DNA of 64,000 nucleotides from Proteles cristata cristata (lineage: Eukaryota; Chordata; Mammalia; Carnivora; Hyaenidae). The stretch is from positions 1,240,001 to 1,304,000 of the forward strand of contig JAESUZ010000980.1 of NCBI GenBank assembly GCA_017311185.1, written 5' to 3'. Position 1 is the first letter of the stretch; the number at the start of each line of letters is the position of its first letter. The notes beneath the pieces were generated by a model that was given only the letters and a program-made list of their open reading frames with translations, was not told where the DNA came from and did no database searches. Below are positions 35,901-46,985 of the stretch, piece by piece. The translations under genes and the position numbers were made by a program.

Positions 35901-35979
35901 AAAAAGGAGAAAGAGAGAGAGGGAGGGAGAGAGGGAGGGAGGGAGGGAGAGAGAGAGAGAGGGAGAGAGAAAGAAAGAG

Positions 35980-36026
<47 letters not shown>

Positions 36027-36091
36027 AGGAAAGAAAGAGGAAGGAAGGAAGGAAGGAAGGAAGGAAGGAAGGAAGGAAGGAAGGAAGGAAG
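35713..36091. repeat. Very long homopurine simple repeat (GAAA/GA/GGGA/GGAA)
   Basis: Apart from one C at 35767 the tract is all purine, and 35768-36091 is 324 nt of uninterrupted A/G. Blocks follow in the order GAAA, GA, GGGA, GA, GAAA, GA, GGGA, GA, GAAA, GGAA. The long open frames across it (Lys/Glu/Arg on plus, Ser/Leu/Phe/Pro on minus) are simple translations of the repeat. Confidence 0.98.
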
Positions 36092-36910
36092 TTTCCTCTA
36101 GAGTAAGCAAAACCTTATATTGGAAAAATACATATCTGAGATATAAAATTTGGGCTGATGGAAGTGACTGGATTATTCAAAACTTACATCTCTTTTTGAT
36201 ATGTTCTATACCTCCATTGGTAGATTTGTACTTAAGACAAGAATCCCAAGCAATCTCAGTTACTCTTTCTTTTTGTTTTGTCTGATGTGCTTACTGTTTA
36301 TATTACACCAAACAGAAAATTTTATATTTTAGAGCTGAATAAACAGTTCTTGACCTCAAGTATCTGAGATGATAAATTTCAAAGACCCAGGGTGTGACAT
36401 ATTATGCTTGGTAACTGACTCAGATAAGTACCCCCATGAAAATAATGTAAACCCCGTTAAATGCCTTTGCCTCTTCATCAGTAAGGCATCTGGAAAACTG
36501 AATCTACTACTACTACTGCTACTACTAATAATAATATAGGCTGCTGAGACAAGTGTCCCCTCTGGTTTAAAAAAAATAAAATAATCAGCTTTCCAGTTGG
36601 GTTAAAGATACTGATTACTCCTTGGTTGGGAAGCAATGAGGTCAGATTTTATTTCTATAACAAACAGATGATTTCCAGGCTCCTTCTTAAAGATCTGGTA
36701 ATAAACAAAATTTTCAATTAGGTTTGAAGAAGGACAAGTCCAAATCTACATATGTAAGATGATTGTTTTGCTAAAGTTTTGCTACTGACAAAATTAACAC
36801 TACTTCCCTCTATTCACATATTCAAACATGAAAAGAATGCAGTTTTACCTGGAATTTTCCACTTGTTCTTACATCTCAAAATGTGCACATATATCCTATT
36901 TCTTTCATGT
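36092..36910. other. Unique DNA with a short trinucleotide repeat
   Basis: No gene recognised. About 36503-36536 is (CTA)n passing into (ATA)n. Confidence 0.55.
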
Positions 36911-37140
36911 TTTTCATTTTATTTATTTTAGAGGTGGGTGAGAGAATGTGGAAAAGAGAAGGAAAGAGGGTGAGAGGGAGAGAGAGAGAGAGAAAGAGAG
37001 AGAGACAGAATCTCAGTCAAGCTCCATGTTCAGCACAGAACCTGAGAACCTGGCATGGGGCTCGATACCACAACTCTGGGATCATGACCTGAGCTGAAAC
37101 CAAGAGTTAGACCATTAACTAACTGAGCCACCCAGAACCC
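36911..37140 (-). mobile_element. Older feliform SINE with expanded GA tract
   Basis: On the minus strand it begins GGGTTCTGGGTGGCTCAG and continues with 'taactcttggtttcagctcaggtcatgatc'. The (TC)n part is enlarged (36950-37008 on the plus strand as GA/GGGA/GAAA). Diverged, with no clear target duplication. Confidence 0.9.
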
Positions 37141-37283
37141 AACATATGTCTTATTTTTAAATGAATTTTAAATATTGATGGATCATTTAGAATCTGGGAA
37201 CCATGGATCAGGTTCCTTTACAACAACTGGTTCACCCATCTTGATCTCAAAGCAATTTAGCAAATAATGGGTTGGATGCATAA

Positions 37284-37383
37284 TCTTCCTTCCTTCTTTC
37301 CTTCCTTCCTTCCTTCCTTCCTTCCTTCCTTCCTTCCTTCCTTCCTCTCTCTCTTTCTCTCTCTCTCTTTCTTTTTTTTCTCT
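37284..37383. repeat. 100-nt homopyrimidine (TTCC)n/(TC)n tract
   Basis: Uninterrupted C/T from 37284 to 37383: (TTCC)n followed by TC/TTTC and T8. It is complementary in kind to the GGAA block ending at 36091, 1.2 kb upstream. Confidence 0.97.
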
Positions 37384-37584
37384 GTTTATAGTCTATGGTG
37401 ATGTCTGCTGTGAAATAGTAACTTGGCTTTTCATTAACCAGTTACAAAAATCCTTCCTACTTCCTTTCCAAATATTCTCCCTGAGGGAGAAAAAATGTTG
37501 GCTGTATGCTAGAGATATCCCAGACTGTTAGCAAAATATCTATATGGTCTTTTTTGTCAGTGCAGAACCTCAAAGGGGGACTAC

Positions 37585-37801
37585 GGGGGCATCTGGGTGG
37601 CTCAGCAGTTAAGCGTCCAACTTTGGCTCAGGTCATGATCTCACGGTTCCTGGGTTCGAGCCCCATGTCAGGCTCTGTGCTGACAGCTAGCTTAAAGCCT
37701 GGAGCCTGCTTCAGATTCTGTGTCTCCCTCTCTCTCTGACCCTCCCCTGCTCATGCTGCTTCTCTCTCTCTCAGAAATAAATAAAACATTAAAAAAAATT
37801 T
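37585..37801 (+). mobile_element. Feliform SINE with perfect target duplication
   Basis: It begins GGGGGCATCTGGGTGGCTCAG and ends CAGAAATAAATAAAACATT plus oligo(A). The 13-bp duplication aaagggggactac is perfect at 37572-37584 and 37802-37814. It has the GACAGCTAGCT variant in the middle, also seen at 44332, suggesting another lineage. Confidence 0.95.
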
Positions 37802-37814
37802 AAAGGGGGACTAC

Positions 37815-39795
37815 ATTTTTATTAAAGAGATCTTTGTATAAAGATGGTAATCTATTAGGTCTGTGTGTATGAGATAAGGGGAAGTAAGCACTGACTTAGG
37901 TCTCAGGTGTTAAAGAAAAGCCAATGTCACAGGAAACAATGATATGACAAACTGGCCTACATTGATTAAGTTGGGCTATTTTCACAGCTAACTTTAGTAA
38001 ATTCAGGGTAGCAGAAAAACGAAGCTGTCAGTCCAATTCTACCCTCTGTCCCCAGATATCATACTTGGCTGTAGAATTCCAGAAAAAGCAGATGCTCACT
38101 CTGCCCCTGATACAAAGTCACTATTTACTGGCATCAGTGCAATTTATTTAGGCTACTCAAATCCCTTTGGACTCAAAGCTATCAGAATAACCGAGGAAAT
38201 AGACAGACATGGCTTGTCATGACCAAACTCCTCAATAAATGGGAAGGCAAAATGCCTTCTACCTAAACAGATGTTGCAAAACAAATGTGTGAAACCAGTG
38301 TAATTTTGTTTTCCCTTTTTTACTACCCATAGTGGATCATCCTGTGTCACAGAAATTCCAAACCTACACTGTGCAAAAAAATTGAGACTTTGATCCACTC
38401 TAGTTATAATGTACATCACAGAATTTTCTTCCTCTTAAGTAAGTTACAGGTATTTCTTTGTTGAAAAAAAAAAAAGTAAAGCCTGAGAAAATTAAAAAGC
38501 AGCTGAAGGAGGTACTCAAACCCTAGTCTCCTTCTTTTATAAGAAATAGGACCAACCAAACTGTCATTAAATTAACCATGAAGAAGCAAAAGAGTTGAAA
38601 GCTCATAATACTAAAAAATAAGACTATTCAATTTCATGCCAGCATCTGGGTAGCCAGAGTGAGAATTTAGTTCATAGCATATCCCTGCCTTGTGCTGTAA
38701 AACAGAGACTACACGGAACTATGAGGGAAGCAGGAAAATGATAATGCTTCTTATTAATAAAAAACAGACCTAGAAGAGAACAACATTTGATCCTTACAAT
38801 AAACAAACTGGGAGAGCGGGAAGTTAGTGATCTGCCTATTGGTAAACATTTTTTGGACACAGAGCTATGATTGAAGAGCAAGACTTGAAACGGTAAAGGA
38901 TCTGGAGCCACACGAAACTCTTTAAATACCACCTATGCCTTGAGAAGTCACTTAAATTCTTGAGCATAAATCCTCTTCCTGTAACAGAGTTATTTATTAA
39001 CACCTACAGTTGAAACTTGAAAAGTTACAAGAAAACATGGGATGATGCAGTGTCGGCAGAAGTTATTAGCAACACAAACAAATGTGCCTTCTTCAAATTA
39101 CAATATGAAAAAAAATGGATCAGAGCTGAGAAAAGTGAACTTATCTCCTCATTCAGAAACTTGACTAAAGTTACCAATGACATCTAAAGATAGGAGCAGT
39201 TCTTTTGGTCTAGGTTGGTCTGTGCAAAGGCATAGAAAAAGAAGAGACTCAAACAATTGTTGGCCAACACATTTCATGCAAGGCCCAGGAAAAGAATACC
39301 TTTCGAGGCTGAGCTGAAGATTTGATCGGCTGGACAGAAAACACATGCTGTAGTAATGGACACAGTAGATCCTAGAAGCCTGATGTTATCAGCATTTAAA
39401 TTTTATAATGTCTCCACTTCTGTTAGGTACCGAACAAATTTCTGTAGAAGTCTGAGTACATAGAAAAGTATCCCATAGTAAAGGCTTCCCATAGTAGTTT
39501 GATTGGTTTTAAAAATTAATAAATTTATAGATTATATTCATGAGAACTTTGTTAATTTGAGTCAGCATCCCTGAATCTGATTAAATTGGAAACCTTAATG
39601 AAAATTCCTTTTTGAGACCATAAGGGTTAAAGACAAGCCTGTGGCCATTAATACACAACATTCAAGGTTAATCTCTATGTTTCCATAGCCTGCCAGCATT
39701 TCCCAGATGATTCTATTCTGAATTTTCATGTACCATATAGCTTTTTTATTTAATAACCATTTTAAAAAACTGTTGTTCCAATGATTAAGAATATA
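37815..39795. other. Repeat-poor unique DNA, no gene seen
   Basis: Open frames are 88 codons or fewer, none with a recognisable domain. No transposable element was assigned. Confidence 0.5.
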
Positions 39796-39860
39796 TTATC
39801 TTTAAAACATCTAGTGCAAAGCCTTGGAATATAATAAGTCTCAATAAATGTTCTTTCTCA
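39796..39860 (+). mobile_element. MIR/L2 3' end trace
   Basis: 'agtgcaaagccttggaatataataagtctcaataaatgttc' resembles the shared CORE-SINE/L2 3' end ('cacagtgcctggcacatagtaggtgctcaataaatg'). Confidence 0.5.
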
Positions 39861-40139
39861 TTACATTTTTAATCCAATGCACTTTCTTCTATATCACTCT
39901 TATTCCAAGCATGAGCTCCATAGGTATAATTAATCCAAACTAATAGACATTTTCTAATTTTGAAAGAGATCTAAAAACTAATTCATTTTTCAATATAAAA
40001 TAATCAGTACATTCAATGTATCAGACATAATGCCATCTGTTGAAGATTTCAGTAAAAAGCAGGATGCTCCTCTGATCTGAAGACACTTACTCCCTATCTA
40101 GTCTCTAATTGAATTAGAGTACTGTGTGATTATTGCAAT

Positions 40140-40780
40140 AATAGAAGCACCACTGTATGAGAGTGGATGTAAGAGTAGAGACTCATTGAGGCTTGGAGAA
40201 GAGGGAGAGCTTCTTAGAGGAGGCAATGATTTAAATTTTTGTAATAAAGAACAAGAAGATCTGGGGCACAATGTTTGGAGTAGGAGAAAAAAGAGGGTAA
40301 GAAAGCAAAAGAAGCAATAATATGAACAAAGACCCAAAGGTGAGAAAGGGTACAGAGTGCTCAGGGTATTTAAAATTATTTAGAAAGATTTGAGAGATGG
40401 CTATTTACCCTGAGATAATAGAAGCCATTAATTAAAGAGTTGTTTAGCAACACAGTAACATTGTGAGTTTTCTTTTTAAAAAACAAACCTTCTAGCTGCA
40501 GTCTGAATACTTGAATGGGAGAAGTAATAGTTGAGACAAGGAAACTAGTTAGTAATTTGCTGTATAATCAAAAAGGGAGATGATGTACATTGAAGACATG
40601 CCATTGAGTATGGAAGCATGTGACCTGGCTTGATAAGCAGTTAGTTGGTGGACTCTCTAGCACTTGGCAAGTTTTGGGTTATGAGATGAAATGGGATAAC
40701 TTCCAGGATTTTTGTTCAGGCAATTGATTGGCTGACTTTTCTCTTCATTAATATGAGGAGCAGAATAAAAAGAGGGGAAG
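40140..40780 (-). mobile_element. LINE-2 (L2) 3' region
   Basis: The plus strand reads as the L2 reverse complement: 'gaagagggagagcttcttagaggaggcaatgat', 'aatatgaacaaagacccaaaggtgagaaagggtacagagtgctcagggtattt', 'accctgagataatagaagccatt' and 'ttctagctgcagtctgaatacttgaatggg'. It is ancient and frame-broken, and both boundaries are approximate. Confidence 0.75.
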
Positions 40781-41164
40781 GCGAAGTAGGGTAAGAATAA
40801 AGATAACAGGTCAGCATATGTGGTATGTTGTATTTGAGAGTCCTACAGAGAATCAATAGACAAGTTGATGAAGAGAAACGACAAAGCTAAAGATTTTTTA
40901 GTTATCAGCATATAACAACATGGGTTTGCATAAATTCGTTCAAAGAAAAGATGTATAATAAGGAGAGAAAACTAATTTAAAATCCTGGATATTTAATTAC
41001 ATGGTAAACAAGAAATATATTCATAAGGGCATAAAAATGTATGCCTCTCTCCCATCAATGACATGTCATTGGCAAAAGCATCACTGGTATCATAATTTAG
41101 TACTTATACATAAGGAAGTCTGTTTCAATCCATTTGAGACAAGAAATAATTTAAGATTACCAAT
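40781..41164. other. Unassigned DNA between L2 and LTR
   Basis: Nothing specific recognised. A 111-codon open frame (41001-41336) starts here and runs into the LTR-like repeat, so it is not a gene candidate. Confidence 0.45.
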
Positions 41165-41880
41165 GGCATGTGTAATAGGCAGAATAATACTTCCCCTCAA
41201 AATCCTAATCCCTAGCATCTGTGAATATATTACCTTACAAGACAAAAGGGACTTTGCAGATATGGTTAAGATTAGAGACCTTGAAATGGGGAGATTTTTC
41301 CTGGATTATTCAGTTCAGGGCAATCTAATTACATAACCTTTCAAAGTGAAAAAACTTTCCTAACTGTGGTCATCAAAAGATAGATGATGAAGAGTAAAGC
41401 GAGGTCAAAAAATGTGACATGGAGATGCAACCCACTGTTGCTGGCTTTAAAGATAGAAGAACACAGAGGCTCCTGTGTGGCTCAGTCGGCTAAGTGGCCG
41501 GCTTCAGCTCAGGTCATGATCTCTCAGTTGGTGGGTTCAAGCCCTACGTCAGGCTCTGTGCTGACAGCTCAGAGCTTAGAGCCTGTTTTGGATTCTGTGT
41601 CTCCCTCTCTCTCTGACCCTCCTCCGTTCACACTCTGTGTGTGTGTATGTGTTTCTCGAAAATAAATAAACATTTTTAAAAAATTTTTTTAAAAGACAGA
41701 ATGTTCAATGTAGCCATGAACCAAGGAATGTGAGTGCCCTCCAGAAGCTGGAAAAAGCAAGAAAGCAAAGACCTTCCTAGTACTTCCAGAAAGAAACATA
41801 GCCTGGATAACGTGTTGATTTTAACCTGCAAGACCCAAAGCAGACCGCTAATATTGATACTTATATCAATAAGCTTACTA
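41165..41880 (+). mobile_element. MLT1-like MaLR LTR split by a SINE
   Basis: 'aggcagaataatacttcccctcaaaatcctaatccctagcatctgtgaatatattaccttacaagacaaaagggactttgcaga', 'cctggattattcagttcagggcaatctaattacat' and, after the SINE, 'gccatgaaccaaggaatgtgagtgccctccagaagctggaaa' follow the MLT1-type LTR order. The same family occurs at 54485-54815. The exact subfamily was not determined. Confidence 0.6.
41467..41694 (+). mobile_element. Feliform SINE inside the MLT1-like LTR
   Basis: It begins GGCTCCTGTGTGGCTCAGTC, has GCTGACAGCTCAGAGC, a TC block followed by GTGTGTGTGTATGTG, and GAAAATAAATAAACATTTTT. It has moderate divergence and is younger than the LTR it interrupts. Confidence 0.92.
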
Positions 41881-43007
41881 ACAAGCTTCTGATAATCAAA
41901 TTCTGTTTAAAAGTACCAAAGAGGTAAAAATTTGTCTAACTGTGGGCCTTTTAAAATTGCAATATAAAAACAATGTTGAAGAATGACAATGTTTTTATGT
42001 TTTTTTTCATGCATAGAAAAGCTGGACCAAAGGGGGAAAAAAGTAATCGTGAAGGGCTTTGCTATACAAAGTTAATTTTCTGAAGACAACTTGAGAAGTA
42101 AAATCTCCCTAATGGTATGGAAAGGACCTATAATATGAACAAATATCTAGTGCGGATAATTGCAATGACCAATGTAGAACAGGGACTACTTTGCTAACTA
42201 TTGATTTAGACACTGTTGTCAAAATTGATTCACATAATTTGCGTTCCACCCATTGTTCGAGAAATAATCTGTTCTCTTAAGGTTCTCCTTTCTCCCATTT
42301 CATATCAATGGATGCCAGAATTTTCAGGTGCATTGTTGAGAACACTTTGAATGTCCATTTTACCATTTTAGTGAAGATTATATCATATTTAATATTCTCA
42401 AGTACTGTAGTCATCCAAATGCTTAGGGTGGATTCTTTTTTGTCCATGCTTTCTATCACATATACACTCTTCTCAGAAAAACTAATCTTCCATTTTCTTT
42501 TACTCTACATTCTTCATAAGGCATATTTCCATTGGTTGTAATGTTTTCATGTTATTGTTATCTCCTGCCTATAAAAATGAAATTACGTGCCAATGGAGAA
42601 AACTTTTCACTCTGCACATAAAAGTTAATGGCTTTTAGAATTCCATGCGTTTCAATCAGATAGTTTTGTAGCTATCACATTAAGTTGGCTTCTTGGATGG
42701 TTGACTTAGAATGCCAGCTATCCAATGCAATGATATCAATTCAAGTAGAAAACTGAAGTGATAATTATCATTCATCAATAACTGCCTATGAAGAAACAGT
42801 AATTACAGAAAAAGGCTAATCTTTCTCCATCTGAAAGACTTATTCCTAATAAGAATTATAAAATGTTACTGTTTCACAATGGCTATCTTTTTATGAGATA
42901 TATTAATCTTGAAACATTACAGACACAAATATAAAAAAACATAAAAAGGTGGTTTTTTGTAATTTCTGAAGAAACTGTAGTAAAGCATTTACTATAAACA
43001 TTTTTTT
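41881..43007. other. AT-rich unique DNA
   Basis: Nothing recognised. Open frames are 77 codons or fewer. Confidence 0.5.
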
Positions 43008-43021
43008 AAAGAATATAATTT

Positions 43022-43222
43022 TGGGGCCACCTGAATGGCTCAGTCAGGTAAGTGGATTCTTGATTTTGGCTCAGGTCATAATCTCACAGTTCATGAGCCA
43101 TACACGGCTCTGTACTCACAGCACAGAGCCTGTTTGGGATTCTCTCTCTTCTCTCTCTCTGCCACACCCCAACCTACCCATGCCCACTCACTCTCTCTCA
43201 AAATAACTAAATATTTTTTTAA
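43022..43222 (+). mobile_element. Older feliform SINE with target duplication
   Basis: It begins TGGGGCCACCTGAATGGCTCAG, is missing part of the B-box side (CATGAGCCATACACGGCTC) and ends CTCAAAATAACTAAATATTTTT. The repeat aaagaatataa occurs at 43008-43018 and 43223-43233. Confidence 0.9.
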
Positions 43223-43542
43223 AAAGAATATAACTTTAAATGTTATAATTGTTGGCTATTCTAAAACATTTATTTTATGTTTTTCTTTAATGACCTAAAT
43301 GATAATTATCTCTGATATCATCAAAGAATTTCATGGAAATTGTATAGACAATTCCCACCCTACCTCCCAAAGGAGTTTTAGAACTTGGCCATCAGATGTT
43401 GTTCATTCCTCACAGAAGGGTAGCACTGACCTCTCTGTAATCCAAATGGCAAAAACAGAAATATTGTGCAGTTACTGGTCTTTACCAGATGACAGTACGG
43501 ATAGATACTCAAAGTTAATCAACAGGAATCTGGCTAAACACT

Positions 43543-43590
43543 ATTTAATTTAATTATTTAATTTAATTTAATTTAATTTAATTTAATTTT
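43543..43590. repeat. (TTTAA)n pentanucleotide repeat
   Basis: About nine TTTAA/AATTT units, nearly uninterrupted. Seen on the minus strand it follows the A-rich tail of the retroposed ERV end at 43591, so it may have grown from that tail. Confidence 0.92.
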
Positions 43591-44175
43591 CTTTCTTTTT
43601 CGGTACCAAAAATACCCCAGTGACTTTATTAAAGCATAGAAACAGGATCCAAGGGCAAAAAGAGCTGCCTTTGGATTGTGAGGAAATATTGGTTTATGTA
43701 CTTTTAAGTTGAGGAGTAGAGACAAAGCAAGTTTCCAATAGGATTTTCATATGTTATAAAAGACTTACAGGGGTGCCTGGGTGGCTGTCAGTTAAGTGTC
43801 TGACTTTGGCTCAGGTCATGATCTCGCACTCCATGAGTTCAAGCCCCATATCAGGTTCTGTGCTGACAGCTCAGAGCCTACAGCCTGCTTCAGATTCTGT
43901 GTCTCCCTCTGTTTCTGCCCTTTCCTGCTTGCACCTCATCTCTCTCTCTTTCCCTCTCCTTCAAATAAATAAACACTAAAGAAAATCTTAAAAAGAAGAA
44001 GAAGAAGACTTACAGGATCCTGAAGGCCGGGCTATTGTCAAGCTAAGGTTGCTTTTTGCCTCTGGCAGAGCATTAACATTAAGACAGTTGGTAGTTCTTG
44101 AAGGACAATCAAACTCTGTCTCAAGTATTTGCCAATGGCTGAAAATTTTAAGAAAATTTAATTTTATAAACACCA
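43591..44175 (-). mobile_element. ERV U3-R copy ending at its polyadenylation site
   Basis: On the minus strand the order is: 'agaggcaaaaagcaaccttagcttgacaatagcccgg' (about 44070-44030), then, across a SINE, 'tcctcaacttaaaagtacataa' (TATA-like region near 43710), 'caaaggcagctctttttgcccttggatcctgtttctatgctttaataaagtcac' (R region with AATAAA near 43630), then GGTACCGAAAAAGAAAGAAAA where U5 should follow. This resembles class I ERV LTRs of carnivores. Truncation right after the polyadenylation site with an A-rich tail suggests LINE-mediated copying of an ERV transcript. Family assignment is from memory. Confidence 0.5.
43771..44004 (+). mobile_element. Feliform SINE inside the ERV copy
   Basis: It begins GGGGTGCCTGGGTGGCTGTC and has lost a few bases at CTCAGTCGG. 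It ends TTCAAATAAATAAACACT followed by (AAG)n. The duplication aagacttacagg is perfect at 43760-43771 and 44005-44016 (the final G may be part of the SINE). Confidence 0.94.
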
Positions 44176-44331
44176 TTTTAAAGAATCAGATTTAGACAGA
44201 GTAGTGAGTCAGTTATTCTGACATTTGATTTGGTGATTGAAGAGTAAAGAGAAGTTTCGGTAGAGACTAAAAGGAAAAAGATGTGATATGATCAATGCAT
44301 GTTTTGTAGTTGCATAAATTCAGCCTTCTTT

Positions 44332-44552
44332 GGGCACCTGGGTGGCTCAGTCGGGCTAAGCATCAGACTTCGGCTCAGGTCATGATCTCACGGTTCATGG
44401 GTTCATGTCCCACATAGGGCTCTGTGCTGACAGCTAGCTCAGAGCCTGGAGCCTGCTTCAGATTCTATATCTCCCTCTCTCTCTGACCCTCCCCTGCTCA
44501 GGCTGTCTCTCTCTCAGAAATAAATAAAAAATATTTTTAAAAAATTAAAAAA
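44332..44552 (+). mobile_element. Feliform SINE with perfect 16-bp target duplication
   Basis: It begins GGGCACCTGGGTGGCTCAG and ends CAGAAATAAATAAAAAATATTT plus oligo(A). aaattcagccttcttt occurs at 44316-44331 and 44553-44568 without mismatch. It carries the GACAGCTAGCTC variant shared with the copy at 37585. Confidence 0.95.
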
Positions 44553-44568
44553 AAATTCAGCCTTCTTT

Positions 44569-45215
44569 ATGCACAACACACATTAAAACATAGTCTACAA
44601 TTTACATGTGGGTACTGTCTCCCTTTTTCTCTTTTTTCTGGATACTGGTACTTAGTAGAAGAAAAATTTCAGAAAATTACTTCACACTTCAGTCAAACAA
44701 CTTTCATTTTTAGCACACATTTTTTCATATATCATTGAAGAAAATTTGAGGTTGCTAAATTAGTTGACAATTTCTTTAGAAGTCTTAAAAATAAAGCAAA
44801 AGTGCTACAAGAAAATGACATTAAAATTCTTTTTCTCCTACAAGTTACTTTTGGGCTTCTATGTATGTTCTAGCAGTTAGTGCTCTAAAATATTTATTTT
44901 CTATATTTTTCATTTCCTTTACTTAAAACATAAGTTTAACATGGTTAAACAAATAAAAAAGAAAAAGCTAGGTTTCTGTTTAGATTTGCTATTAGGACAG
45001 ATGAGGACAGGACCTAGGGATAAGTGAGCAGCTCTGAAGAAAAGGAGAAGATAGTTAAGCAAAGAGGAATGAGTGCGCCAACGGCCAAACTGAGGAGACG
45101 CAGAATGAAAAGCTAGGGACCTCATAATGCATCCTTCAGCCAGATGAGTCACTGGTAAAGGAAAGTCAGATTGGGATGGGATACCCACTAAGGCTCAAGA
45201 CTATCTAAGAGAGTC
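44569..45215. other. Unique DNA
   Basis: No feature recognised. An 89-codon minus-strand open frame (44919-45188) shows no domain. Confidence 0.5.
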
Positions 45216-45284
45216 AGAGAGACAGAAAGAGAGAGAAAAGGAGAGAGAGAGATAAAGGAAGGAGGGAGGGAGGGAGGGAGGGAA
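45216..45284. repeat. GA/(GGGA)n purine repeat
   Basis: GAGAGA-type sequence passes into about six GGGA units at 45260-45283. Confidence 0.9.
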
Positions 45285-46295
45285 GACTTGAAGGGACAAA
45301 GGCTAAACCACAAGAAAAGTTTATTCGTCAATGATTCTGTGGTTATATGAGGTATAAAATGAATTGGGGATCCATTAGTTGCCAATAGCTGACATATGCA
45401 GCCAAACTGATGATGTTGTATAAACTAGCCTAATTTCCAGACAGCAATGGGCCTTGGTGCATTCCCTCATTTTCCCTGGTATTCAATACTTGAATATTGA
45501 CAAATACAAATATTCAACTGTATTTGTCACCTGGACCCTTCAATTCCAGGTTAACAACACCTGAAAGGGAACTTTTCCTTCAGACTTTATAGTCAAACTA
45601 GAAAGTTTCATTGAGAGTGGTTGAAGCTATATTTGGAGGAATATTAAGCAGCTTATCAGACAGTCAATACACAAGGAATCAGGGTTCACTGGAATAACAA
45701 TTCATCCCTGGCAAAATAATAAATGTCCTAGAAAAAATGCTGGCAGTTTTTCCAGATGAAGCTGCAGGTAGTTTGAGGTCACTTTTCAGGTAGGGCCAGT
45801 ACAACTTGATGGACCAAGGTCAGATGTGTGGCACAAGATGTGTAGACTCATACACATAACCCATATGTGTAGATATAAGTCACAAACTTGAAAGTTAAAT
45901 TCAAGTATTAATTTTAATCCCTAGCCAAGGTAGGATAACAAAATTATCTCTATCATCACCCTGTTTAAATCACTTTTGCATCACCTTGGCTTTGCATTAT
46001 TCATGAATCTCCTCCAATGATCCATATGGTTCCAATTTGTATTCCAATCATCACTTCCTTATTATCTCAGCTTTTATACATAATTTTTAGTGTCTCTGCC
46101 ATCGTTTTGCTCATGTTCACATTTGCACTTGATCAATTGAATATCTGTAACATTAGTTACTGTTATTTTTAGGTTTCTCCTACCCAGATGTAAGCAACAC
46201 TAGCATTCAAGGAACTGTGTATTCTTCAAAAGTGTTTTCTGCAAATTCTAGCTACATATTTTGCAGAAATGATTGTCCCCTTCCTTTTGCAAACC
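45285..46295. other. Unique DNA
   Basis: No gene or repeat recognised. 'caaatacaaatattcaactgtatttg' near 45499 holds a short dyad. Confidence 0.5.
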
Positions 46296-46312
46296 ACCCT
46301 GTGCTTATTTTG

Positions 46313-46546
46313 TTTTTGTTTTGTTTTGTTTTTTTTTAAATATTTTTTATTTATTTCTAGGAGAGAGAGAGAGACAGCGTGAGCAGGGGAGGGTCAGAGA
46401 GAGAGGGAGTCACAGACTGAAACAGGCTCCAGGCTCCGAGCTGGCAGTTAGCACAGAGCCCGACGCGGGGCCCGAACCCACGAACCGCGAGATCATGACC
46501 CAAGCGAAAGTCGGACGCTTAACCGACTAAGCCACCCAGGCGCCCC
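46313..46546 (-). mobile_element. Young feliform SINE, minus strand
   Basis: On the minus strand it begins GGGGCGCCTGGGTGGCTTAG and ends TAGAAATAAATAAAAAATATTT with a long A/CA-rich tail (46313-46340 on the plus strand as TTTTTG units). The 17-bp duplication accctgtgcttattttg is perfect at 46296-46312 and 46547-46563. CpGs are well preserved. It is a GACTGCC/GTTAGC-type relative of the copy at 2715. Confidence 0.95.
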
Positions 46547-46764
46547 ACCCTGTGCTTATTTTGAAATAATAGGGATGGGTTTGCAGATCACACTGTCATT
46601 TGGCAAATAAAGAACAACTATGTGAATGAGTACAATTCACAAAAAATAAAAAATTTAAAGAAAGACCTCTGTACTATGCAGACATCATTAATTTTCTGTC
46701 ATCTGCTATTTTGCACTGTAATACCTTCCCATGCCTGTAGTAAAGAAGGTAGTTTTACAAACCA

Positions 46765-46985
46765 GTCATGAATATGGGCTGGAACTGGCAAACCCTGAAT
46801 GTGAAATGTGGCTTTGCCACTTACTAGCTGTGTGACTCTACATAGGTTAACAAATTATGAAGTCTCATTAAACTCACATGTAAATGCAGATAATAATCCC
46901 CATCACCTAATAATTTGTGATGGAGATTTTAGGAAAAACCATATTCAAGCTCTTAGCACTGGGTTTGGTAAATACTGAGTCCCCA
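46765..46985 (+). mobile_element. MIR element
   Basis: 'tgaatatgggctggaactggcaaaccctgaatgtgaaatgtggctttgccacttactagctgtgtgac' matches the MIR 5' and core well, and 'cttagcactgggtttggtaaatactgag' matches the 3' part. One of the best preserved MIRs here. Confidence 0.88.

Noticed and set aside
35691..36110. Open frames of 137 and 139 codons on both strands, the longest in the window
   Set aside because: They are direct translations of the GAAA/GGAA/GA simple repeat (Lys/Glu/Arg or Ser/Leu/Phe/Pro strings), with no unique coding sequence.
41001..41336. 111-codon plus-strand open frame
   Set aside because: Its second half lies in an MLT1-like LTR, and the translated sequence matches no protein family.
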